From: Sphingomonas sanguinis
GTDB taxonomy: Bacteria > Pseudomonadota > Alphaproteobacteria > Sphingomonadales > Sphingomonadaceae
Length of the DNA stretch: 49,951 bases
Assembly (NCBI RefSeq): GCF_001476905.1
Contig: NZ_LDTE01000079.1
Coordinates: 1-49,951, forward strand
Reading direction: 5' to 3'
Made by a program: the position numbers and the translations under genes. Shown piece by piece: positions 1 to 7,669 of the stretch; position 1 is the stretch's first letter; each line of letters begins with the position of its first letter. The notes below the pieces were generated by a model, which saw nothing but the letters and a program-made list of their open reading frames with translations, did no database searches and was not told the origin of the DNA.

Positions 1-127
1 CCTCCCCCATCCCCTCCCGCCTGCGGGAGGGGCGTGCCAAGGCTCGCTTGCAGGAACACCTCAAAGGAACGCTTGCGGATAGCCAATCAACGCACCCCTC
101 CCGCAGGCGGGAGGGGATGGGGGAGGG
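1..127. repeat. Inverted pair of GC-rich palindromes
   Basis: Two arms, about 1-33 and 92-126, are near-perfect reverse complements, and each arm is itself a palindrome built on CCCCTCCCGC-CTGC-GGGAGGGG. About 58 bases of non-palindromic DNA lie between them. The pair ends 24 bases beyond the 3' end of ruvC. It resembles the dispersed intergenic repeats of sphingomonads. Its left edge is cut by the window, so it may be longer. Confidence 0.75.
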
Positions 128-150
128 CAGGCCACGCGCGAAAAGGTCTG

Positions 151-669
151 TTAAACCGCCCCAACCCGCCGCTGCATCGCCCGCGCACTTGCCAGATGGT
201 GCGCATGCGTAATTGCCACTGCCAGCGCATCCGCCGCGTCCGGCCCGGTCAGCTTCACGCCCGGCAGCAAATGCCCGACCATGGCCTGCACCTGCTTCTT
301 GTCCGCGCCGCCGGTGCCGACGGTCGCCTTTTTCACGATGCTGGGGTGATATTCGCCGACGATCAATCCGGCCTGCGCCGCCGCCAGCAGGACGATCCCG
401 CGCGCTTGGCCCAGCTTTAGCGTGGATTGCGCATTGCTGTTGCCCAGCACCTCCTCGACCGCCGCGCCGTCGGGCTGCTGCTGGCGGATCACATCGTAGA
501 GCGCGGCGTGCAGGTTCGCCAAGCGGCGCGGCAGCACCATCGACGGCTCGGTCTTGATCTGGCCATTGGCGACGTGGCGCAGGCGGTTGCCCTCCACCGC
601 GATCACCCCCCAGCCGGTGGTGCCCAGACCGGGGTCGAGCCCGAGGATGATGGCGGGGGGTGGGGTCAT
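151..669 (-). CDS. ruvC: Crossover junction endodeoxyribonuclease RuvC
   Basis: RuvC is the Holliday junction resolvase that cuts recombination intermediates after RuvAB branch migration. The predicted protein has 172 residues, normal for the family. The acidic catalytic set is visible: D12 in GLDPGLG, E72 in VEEVLG, and D144 and D147 in [10 protein letters not shown] chose the ATG at 669 because homology begins directly after it; a start 18 bases upstream adds six residues without family character. yebC lies 55 bases upstream in the same direction, a common alphaproteobacterial arrangement, but a 9-bp hairpin sits between them. ruvA and ruvB would be expected beyond the window's left edge and are not seen. 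Confidence 0.96.
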   Translation of the reverse strand: MTPPPAIILGLDPGLGTTGWGVIAVEGNRLRHVANGQIKTEPSMVLPRRLANLHAALYDVIRQQQPDGAAVEEVLGNSNAQSTLKLGQARGIVLLAAAQAGLIVGEYHPSIVKKATVGTGGADKKQVQAMVGHLLPGVKLTGPDAADALAVAITHAHHLASARAMQRRVGAV

Positions 670-691
670 AAGGTCTTCCGCGCCCACCTGC

Positions 692-716
692 CCTCCCCGG
701 CACGAAACCGGGGAGG
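692..716. repeat. Hairpin between yebC and ruvC
   Basis: A perfect 9-bp inverted repeat, CCTCCCCGG and CCGGGGAGG, with a 7-base loop. There is no T-run, so it is not a standard terminator. A related CCCCGG/CCGGGG hairpin occurs between sucA and sucB (10482-10507), so it probably belongs to a dispersed repeat family and may influence processing of the yebC-ruvC transcript. Confidence 0.6.
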
Positions 717-724
717 CATCAGGA

Positions 725-1468
725 TCAGCCGAGCTTTTCCATCACTTCGTCGGAGACTTCGTAATTGCCCCAGACGGTCTGGACGTCGTCGTCATCGTCC
801 AGCGTGTCGATCAGCTTGAACAGGGTCGCCGCCGCCGCTTCGTCAACCGACACCATGGTCTGCGGACGCCAGGCGAGCTTGGCGCCTTCGGCCTCGCCCA
901 GCACCGGTTCCAGCGCCTTGGCGACTTCGTGCAGATCGCCCTGCGCGGTCCAGATCTCGTGGCCGTCCTCGGACGAGGTCACGTCCTCTGCCCCGGCTTC
1001 CAGTGCGGCCTCGAACACCTTCTCGGCGTCACCGGCGCTGGCGGGATAGTTGATCAGGCCCATCCGGTCGAAACCATGGCTGACCGAGCCCCCCGCGCCC
1101 AGGTTGCCGCCATTCTTCGACACGGCGGTGCGCACGTTCGTCGCGGTGCGGTTGCGATTGTCGGTCAGCGCCTCGATGATCAGGCTGACGCCGCCGGGGC
1201 CGAAGCCCTCATAGCGGACCTCTTCGTAATTCTCCCCGTCGCCGCGCGAGGCCTTGTCGATCGCGCGCGCGATATTGTCCTTGGGCATCGAGGCCGCCTT
1301 GGCCGCGTTGACGGCCGCGCGCAGACGCGGGTTCATGTCCGGGTCGGGCGTACCCATCTTCGCCGCGACGGTGATTTCGCGGGAGAGCTTGGAAAATGCT
1401 GCCGAGCGCTTCTTATCCTGCGCGCCCTTGCGGTGCATGATGTTCTTGAATTTGCTGTGGCCTGCCAT
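725..1468 (-). CDS. yebC: YebC/PmpR family protein
   Basis: A 247-residue member of the YebC/PmpR (TACO1) family. Members have been described both as DNA-binding transcriptional regulators and, more recently, as ribosome-associated factors that relieve stalling at proline stretches. The hallmark N-terminus [10 protein letters not shown] and the segments [14 protein letters not shown] (near 75), GPGGV and SHGFDRMG are present, and the length is typical. The ATG at 1468 is preceded by GAGG at suitable spacing. It lies directly upstream of ruvC, a widespread neighbourhood. The protein has no enzyme motifs and no membrane segments; it should be cytosolic. Confidence 0.95.
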   Translation of the reverse strand: MAGHSKFKNIMHRKGAQDKKRSAAFSKLSREITVAAKMGTPDPDMNPRLRAAVNAAKAASMPKDNIARAIDKASRGDGENYEEVRYEGFGPGGVSLIIEALTDNRNRTATNVRTAVSKNGGNLGAGGSVSHGFDRMGLINYPASAGDAEKVFEAALEAGAEDVTSSEDGHEIWTAQGDLHEVAKALEPVLGEAEGAKLAWRPQTMVSVDEAAAATLFKLIDTLDDDDDVQTVWGNYEVSDEVMEKLG

Positions 1469-1495
1469 CGGTGCCTCTTGAGATGATCGGGCTCT

Positions 1496-2035
1496 TTACG
1501 ACTGCCCAAGGGCCTTTGCCAACCCGTCGATCTTCGCCTCCAGACTATCGAGCCGTTCGGTGACTCCATTGTCCAGCTTGTGGTGCAGCCGCAATATGTC
1601 GATCTCGGCGCGCAAATTGGTACGATAGTCCAGGCTCGCCGCCAGCCGGTCCTTGGCCGATTGCCGGTTCTGGCTCATCATGATGACCGGCGCCTGGATC
1701 GCCGCCAGTGTCGAGAGCATCAGGTTCAGGAAGATGTACGGGTAGGGATCGAACGCCATGCCGAAATGGCTGAGCACATCCGAATTGAGCAGCATCCACC
1801 CCAGCAGGATCACCGAAAAGGTGATGATGAAGCCCCAACTGCCGCCGACCGCCGCCACCCGATCGGCCAGCTTCTCGCCCCAGGTCGAGGTTTCGTCCGC
1901 GACATCGGCGGCGTCGCGTGCGCTGAGCTGGCCCGACTCGATATCGGCGATGACCTGGGCTTCTTCCTCGTCCAGCTCATGCGCAGGCTTGCCCAGCGTG
2001 CGGCGGGCGATTTCGGCGGCGTTCGACAGGGCCAT
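1496..2035 (-). CDS. DUF1003 inner-membrane protein
   Basis: A 179-residue DUF1003 protein of unknown function. The family signature is clear: VGGSWGFI begins a first membrane segment near residues 65-85, and YPYIFLNLMLSTLAAIQAPVIM forms a second near 97-118, followed by the conserved SQNRQSAKDR. A charged, probably coiled C-terminal tail follows (about 130-175). It is divergent from the HerA-like ATPase gene with 71 bases between their starts, so the two may share a control region. It ends 27 bases upstream of yebC in the same direction and may be cotranscribed with it. Confidence 0.88.
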   Translation of the reverse strand: MALSNAAEIARRTLGKPAHELDEEEAQVIADIESGQLSARDAADVADETSTWGEKLADRVAAVGGSWGFIITFSVILLGWMLLNSDVLSHFGMAFDPYPYIFLNLMLSTLAAIQAPVIMMSQNRQSAKDRLAASLDYRTNLRAEIDILRLHHKLDNGVTERLDSLEAKIDGLAKALGQS

Positions 2036-2106
2036 GGGCTTGGGGCTCCGTGCAAGAAATCAAATGCCTTGCTCCTTGGGGCGTTGATCGGCCAAACGCC
2101 AGAGTC

Positions 2107-3570
2107 ATGACGGTACGCGTGGATATGGGAACCGATGAGCGCGGCTCGTCGGTGCCGATCGATCTTGAGGAACTGCTGGCGACCCGCCTGCTGGTGCAGG
2201 GCAATTCGGGGTCGGGAAAGTCGCATCTGCTGCGCCGCTTGCTGGAAAAGTCGGCCGGCCAGGTGCAACAGGTGGTCATCGATCCCGAGGGCGATTTCGT
2301 CACCCTGTCCAAGGCTTACGGCCATGTCGTGATCGAGGCGGGCGACTATGCTGAGCGTGAGGTCGGGCGCTTCGCCTCGCGCATTCGCGAACACCGCGCC
2401 TCGGTGGTGCTCAGCCTCGAGGGACTGGAGATCGAGGGCCAGATGCGCTGCGCCGCGACGTTCCTGAACGCCCTGTTCGATGCGCCGCGAGAGCATTGGT
2501 ATCCCGCGCTCGTCGTGGTCGACGAAGCTCAGCTGTTCGCCCCCACAACGGGGGGCGAAGTGACCGAGGAGGTTCGCCGCGCCTCGCTATCCGCCATGAC
2601 CAACCTGATGTGTCGCGGGCGCAAGCGCGGGCTGGCGGGGGTGATCGCGACCCAGCGACTCGCCAAGCTGGCCAAGAACGTCGCAGCGGAGGCGTCCAAC
2701 TTCCTGATGGGCCGTACCTTCCTCGACATCGACATGGCGCGTGCGGCCGACCTGCTGGGCATGGAGCGGCGCCAGGCCGACTCGATCCGCGATCTGGCGC
2801 GCGGCACCTTCCTGGCGCTGGGCCCGGCGGTGTCGCGGCGGCCGATCACGGTGAAGATCGGCGCGGTCGAAACCTCGGCGCGCTCGGGCAGCCCTAAGCT
2901 GACCCCCCTGCCCGACGCCCCGCCGCCGGACTTGCAGGAACTGCTCTTCGCGCCGGTCGAGGAAGCGCCGACCCTGCCCATGACCTTCGACCCGCGTCCG
3001 CGCCGCGTGCCCGCCGAGGAACTGATGGCCGATCTCGGCCGCCCGCCCTTGCCCACGACCGCCGCCCCGCCCCAGCCGGAAATGGACGAGGCCGAGGTCG
3101 AGGCGATCTACGAACAGGTGTTGCGCGCGATCGTCGACGACCCCGAATCGACCTTCCGCCCCGCCTCTGTGCTATTCCAGGACTTCCAGGTGCGCTGCCG
3201 CATGGCGGGGCTGGCCCGGCCGCCGCTCGACCTGAACGGCTTTGCGCGGCGACTGTCCTGCGCGCGGGCGGGGATTTTCGACGTCAACGATCCCGACTGG
3301 CAGGAAGCACTGGCGCTGGCCGCGATGCTGCCCGACGACATGCTGGGCGCGTTCCTGCTGGTCGCACGCGCGGCGCGCGAGGGCCTGCCCTGCCCGCCGG
3401 ATACCAAGATCGCCGAGACGTACGGGACCAGCTCGCTGGGCCGTGTGAAGCGGCTGATCGCCTATATCGAGAGCCGCGACCTGTTCGTGTGCCGCACCGA
3501 CCTGACGGGCAAGCGGTCGATTACAATTCCCCGGCTGGGCTGGACCACCCAGGCGGCGGAGATGGGGTGA
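2107..3570 (+). CDS. HerA/DUF87-type ATP-binding protein
   Basis: A 487-residue P-loop ATPase of the HerA/FtsK-like DUF87 group. Walker A is GNSGSGKS (residues 32-39), followed by a conserved IDPEGDFVTL segment (58-67), and Walker B is ALVVVDEAQ (about 134-142). A proline-rich linker lies near 265-320. The C-terminal 130 residues end in what looks like a winged helix (from DTKIAETYGTSSLGRVKRL to the end), suggesting nucleic-acid binding. HerA proteins translocate DNA in end resection with NurA, but no nurA is in this window, so the role is open. Start at ATG 2107 places the N-terminus where homology begins; an ATG 57 bases upstream is also in frame. Confidence 0.82.
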   Translation: MTVRVDMGTDERGSSVPIDLEELLATRLLVQGNSGSGKSHLLRRLLEKSAGQVQQVVIDPEGDFVTLSKAYGHVVIEAGDYAEREVGRFASRIREHRASVVLSLEGLEIEGQMRCAATFLNALFDAPREHWYPALVVVDEAQLFAPTTGGEVTEEVRRASLSAMTNLMCRGRKRGLAGVIATQRLAKLAKNVAAEASNFLMGRTFLDIDMARAADLLGMERRQADSIRDLARGTFLALGPAVSRRPITVKIGAVETSARSGSPKLTPLPDAPPPDLQELLFAPVEEAPTLPMTFDPRPRRVPAEELMADLGRPPLPTTAAPPQPEMDEAEVEAIYEQVLRAIVDDPESTFRPASVLFQDFQVRCRMAGLARPPLDLNGFARRLSCARAGIFDVNDPDWQEALALAAMLPDDMLGAFLLVARAAREGLPCPPDTKIAETYGTSSLGRVKRLIAYIESRDLFVCRTDLTGKRSITIPRLGWTTQAAEMG

Positions 3571-3580
3571 GGGTTGCCCT

Positions 3581-3609
3581 TGGCCTTCGACTTCGCTCAG
3601 GCGGAACGG
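3581..3609 (+). repeat. Short dispersed repeat, left copy
   Basis: The element CCTTCGACTTCGCTCAGGC followed by GGAACGG. A near-identical copy occurs in the opposite orientation at 4224-4252 (four or fewer mismatches). Together they bracket two small minus-strand genes. Similar CTTCGACxxxGCTCAGG repeats are common between genes in sphingomonads. Confidence 0.6.
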
Positions 3610-3669
3610 AGGTTGGGGATTTTGGCGCGCGTAAAAGCGGGCGTCTCAGTCATTGTGCGAACCAACGCC

Positions 3670-3804
3670 CTACTTTTTTCGACGCTTTGCTGCCTTATCG
3701 TCATCACGGCGCATTTTTCGTTCCAACAGCATCACCAGCAACTGATCTGACCAGCAGAGCGCGATGATAGCGGGGACAGCCAGAATCGCACCCAGCCAAG
3801 TCAT
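3670..3804 (-). CDS. 44-residue membrane protein, hypothetical
   Basis: A very short gene. Its start is ATG at 3804-3802 and its stop is TAG at 3672-3670. The protein begins MTWLGAILAVPAIIALCW, a single hydrophobic segment of about 15-18 residues. An amphipathic stretch (SDQLLVMLLERKM) follows, and it ends in a strongly basic tail (RRDDDKAAKRRKK). Its ATG overlaps the TGA of the upstream gene (3801-4211) in an ATGA arrangement, a strong sign of translational coupling and the main reason to accept it. Topology is probably one membrane span with the basic tail in the cytoplasm. No family is recognised. Confidence 0.6.
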   Translation of the reverse strand: MTWLGAILAVPAIIALCWSDQLLVMLLERKMRRDDDKAAKRRKK

Positions 3805-4211
3805 TGTCGTTTGACGTCCGGCGCGGCCTGGCCCTTAGACCTCGGCACCCAGATTGTACACGACAGTCCTTCGACCAAGGGCCCGCCATCCGGCATCCGG
3901 ACGCGCTTAAAGCAGCCGCCCAGCGGAAATTCACGGCTCAGCCATTTCCCCTCCGGCGTGTCCTGTTCATAAGATTCGATCTTATGCCGCTGCAGAAACG
4001 TCCATAGCTTGTCTGCCGCCTCGCCAGCACAGATGTATTTGTGGCTTTCCTCGGTATCGCTGACGTAACCGGCGGCAATGGCCTCGCCCAGACACATTTC
4101 CATGAAACCCGGCATCTGTTCCGGAAAGGGCTTGTCGACGGCGGCGGCAAGCAACGCGAGCGAGAAGATCGGCATGATGAAACGAAACATGCCTGATCGG
4201 CCGACTGCCAT
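3801..4211 (-). CDS. Hypothetical exported protein
   Basis: An unrecognised protein of 136 residues (129 if it starts at the ATG at 4190). The N-terminus contains MFRFIMPIFSLALLAAA, a signal-peptide or anchor-like hydrophobic stretch. The remainder is soluble and carries several cysteines (MCLGEA, ICAGEA, GGCFKRV, LSCTIW), suggesting possible disulfides in the periplasm. An in-frame extension to 4253 would run into the repeat at 4224-4252, so I reject that start. The stop overlaps the start of the 44-codon gene. The pair lies between inverted repeats and may be a small transferable unit. Function unknown. Confidence 0.6.
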   Translation of the reverse strand: MAVGRSGMFRFIMPIFSLALLAAAVDKPFPEQMPGFMEMCLGEAIAAGYVSDTEESHKYICAGEAADKLWTFLQRHKIESYEQDTPEGKWLSREFPLGGCFKRVRMPDGGPLVEGLSCTIWVPRSKGQAAPDVKRQ

Positions 4212-4223
4212 CAAGCGCGACCC

Positions 4224-4252
4224 CCGTTCAGCCTGAGCGAACTCGAAGGCCA
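4224..4252 (-). repeat. Short dispersed repeat, right copy
   Basis: Reverse-orientation copy of the repeat at 3581-3609: read on the minus strand it is TGGCCTTCGAGTTCGCTCAG followed by GCTGAACGG. It lies just upstream of the hypothetical exported protein gene and overlaps only an artificial N-terminal extension of it. Confidence 0.6.
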
Positions 4253-4274
4253 CGGTCCACCGCCCACCACCAAT

Positions 4275-4310
4275 AAAAAGGGCGACGGAGCCCGAAGCCC
4301 CGCCGCCCTT
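4275..4310 (-). terminator. Rho-independent terminator after gapR
   Basis: On the minus strand AAGGGCGGCGGGGC pairs with the downstream GCTCCGTCGCCCTT across a short TTCGG loop, followed by TTTATT. It lies 24 bases beyond the gapR stop codon. Confidence 0.75.
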
Positions 4311-4334
4311 CGCATTCCGAACCCGAAACCGGGA

Positions 4335-4595
4335 TCAGATCATGCCCAGCGCCTTCATATACACTTCGAGGATGGCTTCCTCTTCCTGATATTCTTCGCG
4401 CTTCTTCTTGCGGATGGCCATGATCTTCTTGATCGCCTTCGGATCATAGCCGCGCGCCTTGGCTTCGGCGAACACATCCTTGATGTCGTCCGAAATGCCC
4501 TTCTTCTCTTCTTCCAGCCGCTCGGCCCGCTCGATCAGCAGGCGCAGCTCGTCGGCCGTCACATTGCCGCTGCTGTCGAAATTCTCGTCCGCCAT
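4335..4595 (-). CDS. gapR: GapR-family nucleoid-associated protein (DUF2312/UPF0335)
   Basis: An 86-residue protein of the DUF2312 family. The Caulobacter member GapR is an essential nucleoid-associated protein that encircles overtwisted DNA ahead of replication and transcription and assists topoisomerases. The whole conserved core is present: [19 protein letters not shown], then [15 protein letters not shown], then [12 protein letters not shown], as a highly charged helical protein. The ATG at 4595 is preceded by AGAAGG; the upstream in-frame start adds 12 residues without family similarity. It is followed by a clear terminator, so it appears to be expressed alone. The symbol is used by family membership. 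Confidence 0.9.
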   Translation of the reverse strand: MADENFDSSGNVTADELRLLIERAERLEEEKKGISDDIKDVFAEAKARGYDPKAIKKIMAIRKKKREEYQEEEAILEVYMKALGMI

Positions 4596-4739
4596 GGTCT
4601 TTAACCTTCTTGAAATCCTGTCCGCCCCCACGAACCCGCCGCCACGACACGGGCCCCGCCCATGGGCAAGGTCGGTCCGGCGCGAATGTCGGGATCGGGG
4701 AGCGGTCTAGGCGCTTCCGCGCCGTCGCTCAAGCGGGGG

Positions 4740-5042
4740 TTAACGGTTCTTCTTCACACTCTCGGCCATGCGCGCCAGTTGTTCCGGCGTCGCCTCGGCC
4801 TGATGCTCGGCCTTCCACTGGTCATAGGGCATTCCGTAGATCGCCTCACGCGCGGTCGCCTTGTCGACGCCCGCCGCCTCGCCCACCCAGTCGGACAGGC
4901 AGTTGCGGCAAAAGCCCGCCAGCCCCATCAGGTCGACATTCTGCGCGTCGGTCCGGTGGCGCAGATGCAGCACCAGCCGACGAAAGGCTTCCGCCGCCGC
5001 CTTGTCATCGATTGCATTCAACGCATCCACTGCATCGGCCAT
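4740..5042 (-). CDS. DUF1244 domain protein
   Basis: A 100-residue DUF1244 protein of unknown function, common in alpha- and gammaproteobacteria. The family core HLRHRTDAQNVDLMGLAGFCRNCLSDW is followed by AIYGMPYDQWK, with a conserved Cys-x2-Cys pair (C45 and C48) that may bind metal. The start is preceded by TAGGAG at good spacing. It is divergent from pyruvate kinase, and the short gap must hold both promoters. The 144 bases between it and gapR contain no further gene that I can see. Confidence 0.85.
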   Translation of the reverse strand: MADAVDALNAIDDKAAAEAFRRLVLHLRHRTDAQNVDLMGLAGFCRNCLSDWVGEAAGVDKATAREAIYGMPYDQWKAEHQAEATPEQLARMAESVKKNR

Positions 5043-5114
5043 ATTCGTCGCTCCTAGGTTGATCGTAACGCATTAGGCTTTAGGACACAGGCCGAAAAAA
5101 TGCAGGATGTGACC

Positions 5115-6584
5115 ATGACCACTCTCCCTCCGCGTTCGCGCAAAGTCCGCGTCCTGGCCACGCTCGGCCCGGCGAGCAGCGATCCCGAGACCATCGCCAC
5201 CCTGTTCCAGGCGGGTGCCGACGCCTTCCGAATCAATATGAGCCATGGCGATCAGCAGTCGAAGATCCCGCTCATCCAGGCGATCCGCGGGCTGGAGGAG
5301 CGGTTCGGCCGTCCGACCACGATCCTGGCCGATCTCCAGGGGCCGAAGCTGCGCGTCGGCAAGTTCGCGGACGGCAAGGTCATGCTGGAAACCGGCAGCA
5401 CATTCATCCTCGACCGCGATCCGACGCCGGGCGACGCGACCCGTGTCGAACTGCCGCACAAGGAAATCTTCGCCGCAATCGAGCCGGGCGCGCGCCTGCT
5501 GCTCGACGACGGCAAGCTAGTCCTGCGCGTCGCCTTCCACGACGCGGACAAGATCACCACGCTGGTCGAGGTCGGCGGCGCGCTGTCAAACAATAAGGGG
5601 CTGAACGTCCCCGACGTGGTGCTGCCCATGGCCGCGCTGACCGAGAAGGACCGTTCGGATCTGAACTTCGCGGTCGAGCAGGGCGTGGACTGGATCGCCC
5701 TGTCCTTCGTGCAGCGCCCCGAGGACCTGATGGAGGCGCGCGGCCTGATCAAAGGACGCGCCGCGCTCCTCGCCAAGATCGAGAAGCCGCAGGCGATCGA
5801 CCGGCTGGAGGAAATCGTCGAGCAGTGCGACGGCGTGATGGTCGCGCGCGGCGACCTTGGCGTCGAACTGCCTCCTCAGGCGGTGCCGCCGCTGCAAAAG
5901 CGCATCGTCGAGGTGTCGCGCCGCATGGGCCGACCGGTGGTCGTCGCAACGCAGATGCTCGAATCGATGATCCAGAGCCCCTCGCCCACTCGCGCCGAGG
6001 TATCGGACGTGGCGACCGCCATCTATGACGGCGCCGACGCGATCATGCTGTCGGCCGAGTCGGCGGCGGGTGCCTGGCCGGTCGAATCGGTCGCGATGAT
6101 GAACGCGATCGGCGTGTCGGTGGAAAACGACCCCGGCCACGGCGACCGTGTCCATTTCACCGCGATGACCCCCGACCCGACCACCGCCGACGCGCTGGCC
6201 GAGGCCGCCGCGCGGATCACCGATACCGTGTCGGCCAAGGCGATCATCTGCTTCACCACCAGCGGCTCGACCGCGCGCCGCATCGCGCGCGAGCGTCCCT
6301 CGGTGCCGCTGCTGGTCCTGACGCCGCAGTTGGAGACGGCCCGTCGCCTGGGCCTGCTCTGGGGCGCCCACGCGGTCCACACCCGCGACGTCGAATCCTT
6401 CGAGGAAATGGTCGCCAAGTCCAAGCGCATGGCCTTGCGCCACGGCATCGCCGAGGCGGGCAACCAGGTCGTGCTGATGGCGGGCGTTCCCTTCCGCACA
6501 CCGGGGTCGACCAACGTGCTGCACGTCACCCGCATCATGGGCGACGAACTGGCCAATTATGGCGACCGCAGCGAAGAGGCGTAA
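5115..6584 (+). CDS. pyk: Pyruvate kinase
   Basis: Converts phosphoenolpyruvate and ADP to pyruvate and ATP, the last step of glycolysis and the Entner-Doudoroff route. The protein has 489 residues, normal for the family. Visible signatures are KVRVLATLGPAS at the N-terminus, DLQGPKLRVG, the active-site segment AKIEKPQAIDRLEEI with its catalytic Lys, VMVARGDLGVEL, ATQMLESMI and DGADAIMLSAE. I chose the ATG at 5115, which is preceded by AGGA at about 7 bases; the in-frame ATG at 5100 would add five residues. A terminator follows at 6616-6650. Confidence 0.97.
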   Translation: MTTLPPRSRKVRVLATLGPASSDPETIATLFQAGADAFRINMSHGDQQSKIPLIQAIRGLEERFGRPTTILADLQGPKLRVGKFADGKVMLETGSTFILDRDPTPGDATRVELPHKEIFAAIEPGARLLLDDGKLVLRVAFHDADKITTLVEVGGALSNNKGLNVPDVVLPMAALTEKDRSDLNFAVEQGVDWIALSFVQRPEDLMEARGLIKGRAALLAKIEKPQAIDRLEEIVEQCDGVMVARGDLGVELPPQAVPPLQKRIVEVSRRMGRPVVVATQMLESMIQSPSPTRAEVSDVATAIYDGADAIMLSAESAAGAWPVESVAMMNAIGVSVENDPGHGDRVHFTAMTPDPTTADALAEAAARITDTVSAKAIICFTTSGSTARRIARERPSVPLLVLTPQLETARRLGLLWGAHAVHTRDVESFEEMVAKSKRMALRHGIAEAGNQVVLMAGVPFRTPGSTNVLHVTRIMGDELANYGDRSEEA

Positions 6585-6615
6585 GCGCCAGGCCTGACTA
6601 TTGGCGGACAGACGA

Positions 6616-6650
6616 GAGGCGGCGGCGCGACAGGCGTTCGCCGCCTCTTT
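6616..6650 (+). terminator. Terminator between pyk and the AraC-type gene
   Basis: GAGGCGGCG and CGCCGCCTC form a 9-bp stem with a 14-base loop and are followed by TTT. It lies between convergent genes, immediately next to the 3' end of the AraC-type gene, and probably serves pyk. Confidence 0.7.
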
Positions 6651-6651
6651 G

Positions 6652-7533
6652 TCATTTCAGCGGCAGGAAGAGTTCCAGGACCGCTTCATGTGCGGGCACA
6701 TCGGGAAAGAGCGAGAGATGCTGGCAATAAAGAGGGAAGTCGCGCGCCTCCTCGCCGCTGGCGGGTAGCCAATCGCGATAGAGATAGATCGCCGCCGGCT
6801 CCAGATCATGGCTATGCCCTACGATCCTCAGCACCGCGCAGCGCCCGCCGGGAATGGTGCCAAGCTCGATCCGCTCGCCTTTCGCTTCGATCGGCTGATC
6901 CGTTCCAACGCACAAATCCATACGATAGTCGGCTGGGGGCGTGTTGCGTGGGTCTGAATGAAAGACATTGAAGGTCGTGCTGATCTTCGGCGACAAACCC
7001 ATCGCCTTGCGCCAGGCGATAAAGCGCTGGATGGTCGCACCGATCGTCGCGGGATCACCGCGATGCTCCATGATTGCTACCGGGATCGGGGACACGTCGC
7101 GGATCGTTACATCGTCAGGGGTGTAGGTGGTCTGCATGAGCTTGCTCCTCGCGTTCTCGAGAGGCCCGAAGGCCGCGAGCCACGGCTCCCAATCAGGAGT
7201 TTTCCTGAACGACGACGGCGACTGCCCGAACCGTTGCCGAAAGGCGCGAGCGAAGGCATCCGGGGCGTCGTAACCGGCATCCATCGCTATGTCGGTGACG
7301 CTCTGCGCGTCCCGGTATGCCAGCCGGTAGGATGCCCGTTTCAGGCGGGCGAGCTGGACATAGCGATGCACGGTCAGCCCGAAGGTCGCCGCGAACTGCC
7401 GGTGGAAATGGTATTTCGAAAAGGCTGCGACGCCGCTCACCGCATCCAGGTCCAGATCATCGTCCAGATGTCGATCGATATGATCCAGCACCCGCTGCAT
7501 CCGGTTTTGGTAGTGGCGTAGCGCCGCCTTCAT
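6652..7533 (-). CDS. AraC-family regulator with GyrI-like effector domain
   Basis: A 293-residue transcription factor. The N-terminal 110 residues form a double helix-turn-helix AraC domain (LDAVSGVAAFSKYHFHRQF near 29-47; SVTDIAMDAGYDAPDAFARAFRQRFGQSPSSFR near 79-110). The C-terminal 160 residues match the GyrI-like/SOUL effector-binding fold (VAIMEHRGDPATIG, ending LELFLPLK), as in Rob or SoxS-like drug-responsive regulators, which bind small hydrophobic compounds. The start ATG is preceded by GGAGG. It is monocistronic and no obvious target gene is adjacent; the nearest efflux genes are some 20 kb away. Confidence 0.9.
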   Translation of the reverse strand: MKAALRHYQNRMQRVLDHIDRHLDDDLDLDAVSGVAAFSKYHFHRQFAATFGLTVHRYVQLARLKRASYRLAYRDAQSVTDIAMDAGYDAPDAFARAFRQRFGQSPSSFRKTPDWEPWLAAFGPLENARSKLMQTTYTPDDVTIRDVSPIPVAIMEHRGDPATIGATIQRFIAWRKAMGLSPKISTTFNVFHSDPRNTPPADYRMDLCVGTDQPIEAKGERIELGTIPGGRCAVLRIVGHSHDLEPAAIYLYRDWLPASGEEARDFPLYCQHLSLFPDVPAHEAVLELFLPLK

Positions 7534-7613
7534 CGTCCAATCCTCCGTGGCGAGTTCAGCTAGACGCTACCGGCCCATCGGCGCTCGACAGATCTTGCGC
7601 TTCGCACCATGAC

Positions 7614-7645
7614 AAAAGGGGCCAGCATCTCGCGATGCCAGCCCC
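7614..7645 (-). terminator. Terminator of the TCA operon after lpdA
   Basis: On the minus strand GGGGCTGGCATC and GATGCTGGCCCC form a 12-bp stem (two G-T pairs) with a GCGA loop, followed by TTTTG. It lies 25 bases past the lpdA stop and ends the mdh-lpdA gene run. Confidence 0.8.
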
Positions 7646-7669
7646 CTTCGTTGATTTGGTAAAGCCCGA

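Noticed and set aside
1..127. The paired GC-rich repeats as a CRISPR array.
   Set aside because: Only two copies, inverted relative to each other, each a palindrome itself, with no regular spacers and no cas genes.
3489..3767. A 92-codon plus-strand frame downstream of the HerA-like gene.
   Set aside because: It begins inside the ATPase gene in another frame and crosses the dispersed repeat and the antisense of the 44-codon gene; no ribosome binding site or protein character.
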